NCBI RefSeq assembly: GCF_946902905.1
Contig: NZ_OX336385.1
Location: forward strand, 682,001 to 746,000
Reading direction: 5' to 3'
From: Streptococcus sp. Marseille-Q6470
GTDB lineage: Bacteria > Bacillota > Bacilli > Lactobacillales > Streptococcaceae
DNA length: 64,000 bases
Within the stretch, counting starts at the first letter, position 1. Each line of letters opens with the position of its first letter. A model generated the notes under the pieces. The model ran no database searches and had not been told where the DNA came from. It saw nothing but the letters and a program-made list of their open reading frames with translations. Positions 58,999-64,000 of the stretch are shown in pieces. A program made the translations under genes and the position numbers.

Positions 58999-60114
58999 TT
59001 ACTCGACATAATCCAACAAATAACCATAACCCTTTTCTTCCATTTGATCCTTAGGAATAAAACGGATGGATAGACTATTGATACAATAGCGTAGACCTCC
59101 CTTGTCCTTAGGCCCGTCTGTAAAGACATGTCCTAGGTGAGAATCCCCTGTTCTACTTCTGACTTCTGTTCTGACCATATTATAAGACTTGTCTTCCTTG
59201 TAGGTCGCAACATCTGGACTGATAGGCTGGGTAAAGCTAGGCCAACCACAGCCCGATTCAAACTTATCTTTCGAAGAAAAGAGGGGTTCGCCAGTCGCAA
59301 CATCCACATAAATACCTGCTTCAAATTTATCCCAGTAACGATTTGAAAAGGCACGTTCTGTTTGACCGTTTTGAGTCACAGCATACTCTTCAGGAGAGAG
59401 AAGTTTTTTCAATTCATCGTCACTCGGTTTTGGATATTTACTTGCATCAATAACAGGATAGGCTGCTTGATTGACATTGATATGGCAATATCCATTAGGA
59501 TTTTTCTGGAGATAGTCTTGGTGGTAGTCCTCAGCCACGATAAAATTTCTTAAGGCTTCTTTTTCAACCGCTATAGGTTCGTCGTACTTCTTAGCAACTT
59601 GATCAAAAACTTGGTTGATGACTTCTAAATCTTTCTCATCTGTATAATAGACTCCTGTTCTGTACTGAGTCCCCACATCATTTCCCTGCTTATTCTTACT
59701 GATTGGATTAATAATCCGGAAATAATGAAGCAAGATTTCTTTTAAAGAGATTTGATTGGCATCATAGGTCACATGAACAGTCTCAGCATGCCCGGTTTGG
59801 CCAATCAATTCATACTGGGTTGTTTCTCCTCTACCATTAGCATAGCCCGAAACAGCATCTGTCACACCTGCTACTCGTGAAAAATACTCTTCGACACCCC
59901 AGAAACAACCTCCCGCTAGATAAATATCATGTAGGTCAGCATCTTTTCTTGGCTCAGTATTTTTCTTAGCATGTTTCCCCTGACTAACTGCTGCCTTCTC
60001 AATTTGAGAGGTATCAGTGTAGCTAGCGCTTCTTTTTTCCCAAAGAAATAAAACTCCTAAAATAAGGAAGATAATGATTCCAATCGACAGGATTATTTTT
60101 AATTTATCATTCAT
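58999..60114 (-). CDS. msrAB: extracellular methionine sulfoxide reductase MsrA-MsrB fusion
   Basis: 371 aa. N-terminal membrane anchor (about 5-25), MsrA domain with catalytic Cys70 in [10 protein letters not shown], and MsrB domain with CGWPSF and catalytic Cys344 in [10 protein letters not shown]. It repairs both S- and R-Met-sulfoxide in surface proteins after oxidation, including by self-made H2O2 (spxB). Nine bp after the thioredoxin-like lipoprotein gene, its likely electron donor. Confidence 0.95.
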   Translation of the reverse strand: MNDKLKIILSIGIIIFLILGVLFLWEKRSASYTDTSQIEKAAVSQGKHAKKNTEPRKDADLHDIYLAGGCFWGVEEYFSRVAGVTDAVSGYANGRGETTQYELIGQTGHAETVHVTYDANQISLKEILLHYFRIINPISKNKQGNDVGTQYRTGVYYTDEKDLEVINQVFDQVAKKYDEPIAVEKEALRNFIVAEDYHQDYLQKNPNGYCHINVNQAAYPVIDASKYPKPSDDELKKLLSPEEYAVTQNGQTERAFSNRYWDKFEAGIYVDVATGEPLFSSKDKFESGCGWPSFTQPISPDVATYKEDKSYNMVRTEVRSRTGDSHLGHVFTDGPKDKGGLRYCINSLSIRFIPKDQMEEKGYGYLLDYVE

Positions 60115-60123
60115 AATAAGCCT

Positions 60124-60684
60124 CTAATTCATAGTCTTTAAATTCTCTAAAATAGTTTCCTTGTCCATAAAGCCTGGTTGAGTCTTCACCAATTTGCCTT
60201 CTTTATCAATAAAGGCCTGAGTCGGATAAGAACGAACTCCGTAACTCGCTAAAAGTTGTCCCGAAGGGTCTAACAATACTGGTAAATCTTTATAGTCCAA
60301 GCCTTGATACCATTTCTTGAAGTCTTCTTCTGACTGCTCTCCTTTTTGACCAGGAGAAACCACTGTCAAGATGACATAGTCATCACTTGCTTCTTTCGCA
60401 AGCTCATCGGTATCAGGTAAACTAGCTAGACAAATAGAGCACCAAGATGCCCAAAATTTGAGATAGACCTTTTTGCCTTTATAATCTGATAGGCGATAGG
60501 TTTTCCCATCAACTCCCGTCAGTGAAAAGTCTGTAACTGCTTCTCCTTGTTTTGCAATTTGAGAACTAACTTGTTCATTTTTGTCTCCGTTTTGCTTATC
60601 AGCTTGGCTCTCCATCTGATTGTTACAAGCCGATAGACAAACCAGACTAGCGCAGACCAATATAGTTGCTTGCCATTTTTTCAT
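60124..60684 (-). CDS. thioredoxin-like lipoprotein (Etrx/TlpA type)
   Basis: 186 aa from the ATG at 60682-60684 (AAAGG 8 bases upstream; starts at 60690 and 60693 sit on that site). Lipobox LSAC ends the signal peptide. TlpA/ResA fold with redox motif WCSIC in FWASWCSICLASLPDTDE. It should pass electrons to MsrAB from a membrane CcdA protein; in pneumococcus ccdA1 precedes this gene, but no ccdA gene is seen here. Confidence 0.9.
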   Translation of the reverse strand: MKKWQATILVCASLVCLSACNNQMESQADKQNGDKNEQVSSQIAKQGEAVTDFSLTGVDGKTYRLSDYKGKKVYLKFWASWCSICLASLPDTDELAKEASDDYVILTVVSPGQKGEQSEEDFKKWYQGLDYKDLPVLLDPSGQLLASYGVRSYPTQAFIDKEGKLVKTQPGFMDKETILENLKTMN

Positions 60685-60803
60685 TTTCATCACCTTTCTC
60701 GCTCATCATATGAATATAGATATTGTATTATAGCTCTATTATATACCTATCACCCTAAAAATACTTGAAATCTGTTTGGAAAATAAGGCATCTTTTGGAA
60801 CAC

Positions 60804-60842
60804 AAAAAACTCCCACCTGCTGAGCAGATGAGAGCTTTCAAC
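60804..60842 (-). terminator. terminator of the UPF0340 gene
   Basis: Minus strand AGCTCTCATCTGCT-c-AGCAGGTGGGAGTT (G-U pairs) followed by TTTTTT. Confidence 0.75.
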
Positions 60843-60849
60843 TTTTTAT

Positions 60850-61413
60850 CTATATTTTTCTGATAAAATCTTGGGGATATTGAGCACGCGCCCCTCCGAT
60901 TAGTTTTGGACGACTAGCGAGAGCAGTTACGTGGGCTTGGCCAATAGATTTCAAAACTGGACGAATAGGTACTTGCACATGCTTGATATGCATCCCTATA
61001 GCAGTATCTCCAATATCGAGTCCTGCATCAGCTTTGATGAATTCAACTTCAACTGGGTCTTTCATATAGCGAAAGGCTGCCAATTGACCTGAACCTCCAG
61101 CATGCAGTGTCGGAAGAACACTCACAATCTCAAGATTGTACTTGATTGCAACCTCTCGTTCAACTACCAAGGCCCGATTAACATGTTCGCATCCCTGAAC
61201 TGCTAGATGGATTCCTTTCGCTGACAGAATTTCTAATATTTTTTGAACAATTAATTCTCCAATTTCTTGGCTGGAGTCTTTCCCGATGCGACCTCCTATC
61301 ACCTCGCTAGAAGATAAGCCCAAAACAAAGAGAGCTCCCTCAGGGAGAGAAGCCTTTGCCAATACATCTTCTAGGATTTCCTCAACCTCTTTTTGTAAAT
61401 GTCCTTGGTCCAT
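60850..61413 (-). CDS. UPF0340 / TIGR01440 family protein (YwlG-like)
   Basis: 187 aa, no signal or membrane segment. It has [20 protein letters not shown] near the start, [18 protein letters not shown], and [20 protein letters not shown]. This is the conserved TIGR01440 family of Firmicutes; function unknown. The start [14 protein letters not shown] is the family start. Upstream 61414-61518 has no gene. Confidence 0.85.
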   Translation of the reverse strand: MDQGHLQKEVEEILEDVLAKASLPEGALFVLGLSSSEVIGGRIGKDSSQEIGELIVQKILEILSAKGIHLAVQGCEHVNRALVVEREVAIKYNLEIVSVLPTLHAGGSGQLAAFRYMKDPVEVEFIKADAGLDIGDTAIGMHIKHVQVPIRPVLKSIGQAHVTALASRPKLIGGARAQYPQDFIRKI

Positions 61414-61518
61414 ACTTTACCTCGCTTACTTCCTTCTATGATATCGTTTTTTTATCATTTAATCAAGCTGGGAACATGCTCCTACTTCCAATAGACTATT
61501 CTATATTTTTCAAATCGA

Positions 61519-61548
61519 AAAAGACAGAGAAATTCTCTCTGCCTCATT
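61519..61548 (-). terminator. mecA terminator
   Basis: Minus strand CAGAGAG-aat-TTCTCTG followed by TCTTTTT. Confidence 0.65.
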
Positions 61549-61559
61549 TATAAACATAG

Positions 61560-62297
61560 TTATACTTTTTGAAGTCCTTGAACAGCATCATGATTGATGA
61601 TGACTTGTCCATATTCTTGAAGGACTGAGCGACTGATATCACTATCATCCGCAAATTCGCGCATACGTGCCAATAACCATGCTGGATAAAGACTTGGATG
61701 ATCCTCTACATCTACCAAAACTGTTAGATAATATTGGTCATTCATTTTGTAAAGTTCTGAAGTCTCCATTTGGTAATCGACTGTCTTTGCAAAAGAGACC
61801 AAACTAGTTAAGTCGTCAAAGCGTAGGATGTAGTAGATATAAGGTTCTCTTTTTCCTTCTTCTACCTCAGCAATTTCATCAATCGCCGCTTCTTCCTCTT
61901 TTTCAACCCGCTCTAGAGATTGGATAGCTTCAATATCTTCTTTGGTTTTCTCTGCCATGGTTTTCTCCAAAGTCTTCAAAAATTCATCTGGAGACATTTT
62001 TGCTAGTTCATCCATGTCAGGAAGGTCTGCCAAATCCTCAAAATCCAAGTTTTGGTCGATCTTAGACTTGGTTACAAAGACATCAACCTTATCAGGCTTC
62101 GGTGTCACTCGGAAGCTAAGCATACCTGTATCCAAGAAACTGTCTGGCATCTCTAACTCATCCAGAATGGCATAGAAAAACTCTTCTGTTTTTTCTTGTG
62201 GAACGAGAAAGTCTGCGATTTCCATTCCACGATCCATCAAATCTTCTAAAGACATAGTGATCTTTAATGTCGTATCACTGATTTGTTTCATTTTCAT
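61560..62297 (-). CDS. mecA: adaptor protein MecA
   Basis: 245 aa from the ATG at 62295-62297 (MKMKQISDTTLKITMSLEDL); the longer reading starting at 62477 runs through the promoter and is rejected. N-terminal target-binding domain (LMDRGMEIADFLVPQEKTEE), acidic linker, and C-terminal ClpC-binding domain (ILRFDDLTSLVSFAKTVDYQ). It delivers targets such as ComX to ClpCP in streptococci; ClpP is encoded at 10809. The promoter lies at 62329-62357. Confidence 0.92.
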   Translation of the reverse strand: MKMKQISDTTLKITMSLEDLMDRGMEIADFLVPQEKTEEFFYAILDELEMPDSFLDTGMLSFRVTPKPDKVDVFVTKSKIDQNLDFEDLADLPDMDELAKMSPDEFLKTLEKTMAEKTKEDIEAIQSLERVEKEEEAAIDEIAEVEEGKREPYIYYILRFDDLTSLVSFAKTVDYQMETSELYKMNDQYYLTVLVDVEDHPSLYPAWLLARMREFADDSDISRSVLQEYGQVIINHDAVQGLQKV

Positions 62298-62328
62298 AGT
62301 TCGTAACCTCATACTTTCAGTTCTATCT

Positions 62329-62384
62329 ATTATACAAGATTTAGATAATTTTATCAAAAGAATGGCGTTGGAATGTGATATAAT
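62329..62384. promoter_or_regulatory. divergent promoters of mecA and the flippase gene
   Basis: Minus: TTGATA (62352-62357) - 17 bp - TATAAT (62329-62334) for mecA. Plus: TGATATAAT extended -10 (TG at 62376-62377, TATAAT at 62379-62384) with no good -35 for the flippase gene, about 38 bp before its ATG. Confidence 0.7.
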
Positions 62385-62421
62385 ACTAGTATCTATTTTA
62401 GAATGTAAGAAAGAAAGTTTC

Positions 62422-63900
62422 ATGAAAAATATAAAAGTTAACGCTTTGGCTAGCTTGCTGGTCAATATTTTAAACATCGTGTTTCCCCTGATTACTAATC
62501 CCTATCTAACGCGAATTCTAAGTAAATCAAATTATGGTTACTTTAATACAGCAAATACCTGGGCAAGCTTTGTCATTCCACTTGCTGCTTTTGGGATTTA
62601 TAATTATGGGATTCGAGCAATCAGTAAAGTAAAAGATGACAAAAGTAAGATTAATTATGTCTTTTCTAAGTTGTTCTATATATCAGTCATTACTTCAGTA
62701 GTAACAACCGCTATTTATTTCCTCTTTATTTATTTTGATACTAGTATTGTCAATCTAAAAATTCTTTACTATATCCTTGGAATTCAAGCTCTCTTCCAAT
62801 TTCTAAATATCGAATGGATGAATGAAGCCTATGAGAATTATTCTTTTATCCTCTATAAAACACTAGTGATTCGTATTGGAATGTTGGTTGCTATCTTCGC
62901 CTTCGTTAAGACACCTGATGATATTGTTCCTTATGCCACAATCATGAGTGCGACAACCATTATCAACTATCTACTTAGCTTCCTTTGGATTAAACGAGAG
63001 GTTTCCTTTGTCAAGATTCAACTCCTCGAACTTCTCAAATCTTCTAAGCCTCTTATGACTATGCTACTCCTAGCAAATGCTAATATGCTCTATACCTTGC
63101 TAGACCGTATGTTCATCACTAAAGGACCTGATGAGAATTTCATCTCCTACTACACCATTGCCTCAAGTATTGTAATGCTGATTGCTAATGTCCTCAGCGG
63201 AGCCATTAATGTCAGCATTCCACGACTTGGTTACTATTTAGGAAAAAAAGATTTTAATTCTTATAAGTATTTGGTCAATCAGGGCGCATCCCTCTTTTAC
63301 TTCCTCATGATTCCTACCAGTATTGGTATCATGGTTTTAGGTACCTATGCTACAGTTATCTATTCTTCTGAGAAATATCTAGAAGCAGGAATTGTAACAA
63401 GCGTCTTTGCCTTTCGAACCATTATCTGGGCTATCGAATTAATCCTTGGAAAGCAAATCATCTTTATCAATGACCACGAAAACCGATTAACAGCCTTTTA
63501 CTTTATCGGTGGTGGTGTCAATGTAGTCCTAAACTCACTACTCATTTTCAATAATATCTTTAGTCCTGAATACTACATTGGAACGACCATTATAGCTGAA
63601 TCAATCGTAGTTCTGCTAGAAATTCGTTTTATTCAAAAGCACAAACTATTGGATTTGAGAGAGATTTTTACAACCTTGGCTCGCTACACAATCGTGTCAC
63701 TTGGTTTCATCCCAATTTATTATATTTTTAAAACCCTCTTCCAAGTTCACAGCTATGAAGTTACGATGAATATGATCAGCATGGTTCTTTCTACAATCGC
63801 AGCTTGTGGCATTTATTACGCTATCACACTCTTTATTATCAAAGATAAAACACTTCATTATGCACTTGACTTAGTTCGTGCTAAAATCAAAAGAAGTTAA
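62422..63900 (+). CDS. lipid-linked polysaccharide/teichoic acid flippase (Wzx/TacF-type, MOP superfamily)
   Basis: 492 aa from the ATG at 62422 (MKNIKVNALASLLVNILNIV), preceded by AAAGAAAG-type weak ribosome binding site; the longer reading from 62257 lies over the mecA promoter and is rejected. About 14 hydrophobic helices. It carries the PST-family signature FPLITNPYLTRILSKSNYGY and the DRMFITKGPDENFISYYTIA loop. It probably flips an undecaprenyl-linked saccharide. The sequence is like TacF, the choline-teichoic acid flippase, but this is a resemblance from memory and the locus is not the lic locus I expect, so the substrate stays open. Confidence 0.82.
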   Translation: MKNIKVNALASLLVNILNIVFPLITNPYLTRILSKSNYGYFNTANTWASFVIPLAAFGIYNYGIRAISKVKDDKSKINYVFSKLFYISVITSVVTTAIYFLFIYFDTSIVNLKILYYILGIQALFQFLNIEWMNEAYENYSFILYKTLVIRIGMLVAIFAFVKTPDDIVPYATIMSATTIINYLLSFLWIKREVSFVKIQLLELLKSSKPLMTMLLLANANMLYTLLDRMFITKGPDENFISYYTIASSIVMLIANVLSGAINVSIPRLGYYLGKKDFNSYKYLVNQGASLFYFLMIPTSIGIMVLGTYATVIYSSEKYLEAGIVTSVFAFRTIIWAIELILGKQIIFINDHENRLTAFYFIGGGVNVVLNSLLIFNNIFSPEYYIGTTIIAESIVVLLEIRFIQKHKLLDLREIFTTLARYTIVSLGFIPIYYIFKTLFQVHSYEVTMNMISMVLSTIAACGIYYAITLFIIKDKTLHYALDLVRAKIKRS

Positions 63901-63925
63901 CAAAACACCTATAAGGCTGAATGTA

Positions 63926-64000
63926 CTGACCCCAAAAAGTTAGACAATTAATTTATCCAAAGGATTTAGTTCTGTATTGCACAGGACTGAGTCCTTTTAG
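63926..64000 (-). mobile_element. end of an IS3-family insertion sequence
   Basis: TGACCCCAAAAAGTTAGACA (about 63927-63946) looks like the terminal inverted repeat of IS3/IS150-group elements; the transposase C-terminus follows. The rest lies beyond the right edge. The element sits 25 bp after the flippase stop. Confidence 0.7.
63953..64000 (-). CDS. IS3-family transposase, C-terminal fragment
   Basis: The last 15 codons and the stop are visible: LKGLSPVQYRTKSFG then TAA (63953-63955). LSPVxYR is the C-terminal end of IS3-group OrfB (rve-type integrase core). The gene starts beyond the right edge; whether it is intact cannot be told. Confidence 0.75.
   Translation of the reverse strand, partial: LKGLSPVQYRTKSFG

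Noticed and set aside
62257..62421. Upstream extension of the flippase frame
   Set aside because: It overlaps mecA and both divergent promoters and has no ribosome site; the start at 62422 matches the flippase N-terminus.
61560..62477. 305-aa reading of the mecA frame
   Set aside because: The first 60 residues cover the mecA promoter and leader; MKMKQISDTTLK at 62297 is the usual start.

Overview
The window is low-GC Firmicute DNA from a mitis-group Streptococcus (S. mitis / S. oralis / S. pseudopneumoniae type, close to S. pneumoniae). The evidence is pneumococcal-type genes (SpxB pyruvate oxidase, copY-cupA-copA, a CbpL-like choline-binding protein, a BgaA-like giant beta-galactosidase, extracellular MsrAB), a BOX repeat, and streptococcal DNA sites (CtsR, CopY, CodY, CcpA, PyrR). 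Most genes lie on the minus strand. From memory and unchecked, blocks match the pneumococcal chromosome, but the position of bgaA, the accessory block at 40.5-48.5 kb and the mecA-flippase right end do not match the pneumococcal order I recall. This suggests a non-pneumoniae member of the group.

Layout. 1-5.4 kb: housekeeping genes (GIY-YIG protein cut by the left edge, TrmN6-like methyltransferase, CvfD-like S1 protein, a HAD phosphatase-cyclophilin fusion, GNAT, rpsF-ssb-rpsR, a CBS-ACT protein). 5.5-10.4 kb: the branched-chain amino acid transporter livJHMGF with a CodY-like box in its promoter. 10.4-16.8 kb: ylbG, clpP with a CtsR box, upp, comEB, a divergent tetR/degV pair, a FAD oxidoreductase whose mRNA looks leaderless, a Nudix hydrolase and a TipA-like MerR regulator. 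17-24.3 kb: manA, two small genes, spxB and the copper operon. 24.3-33.1 kb: pyrFE with a PyrR leader, murD-murG-divIB, and an FtsX/MacB-type ABC transporter. 33.3-42.9 kb: the 2307-residue BgaA and a CcpA-site-bearing neopullulanase followed by a SUKH gene.

43-48.5 kb is the main accessory region: seven tightly packed genes on one strand, including two clear SUKH-type (SMI1/KNR4) proteins, two ankyrin-repeat proteins (one apparently an ankyrin-SUKH fusion) and three unrecognised proteins, with no toxin gene. It reads as a polyimmunity locus, i.e. stacked immunity genes against polymorphic toxins made by other cells. 48.7-53.2 kb: miaA-hflX-hyp-rnz-SDR operon. 53.3-58.9 kb: a DUF3042 mini-protein, a BOX element fused to the end of thyA, thyA, glucokinase, the choline-binding protein, an alpha/beta hydrolase and a PabB-PabC fusion. 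59-61.4 kb: extracellular methionine sulfoxide reductase MsrAB with its thioredoxin-like lipoprotein, and a UPF0340 protein. 61.5-64 kb: mecA, a divergent lipid-linked polysaccharide flippase and the end of an IS3-family element.

Two intergenic regions, after rpsR (3399-3604) and after livF (5540-5797), hold tandem arrays of hairpins at about 50-55 bp spacing. In the first, every hairpin looks like a Rho-independent terminator on the minus strand. These may correspond to the terminator-like repeat family (SPRITE) described in pneumococci, but I could not compare sequences. No tRNA, rRNA, CRISPR array or prophage was seen.
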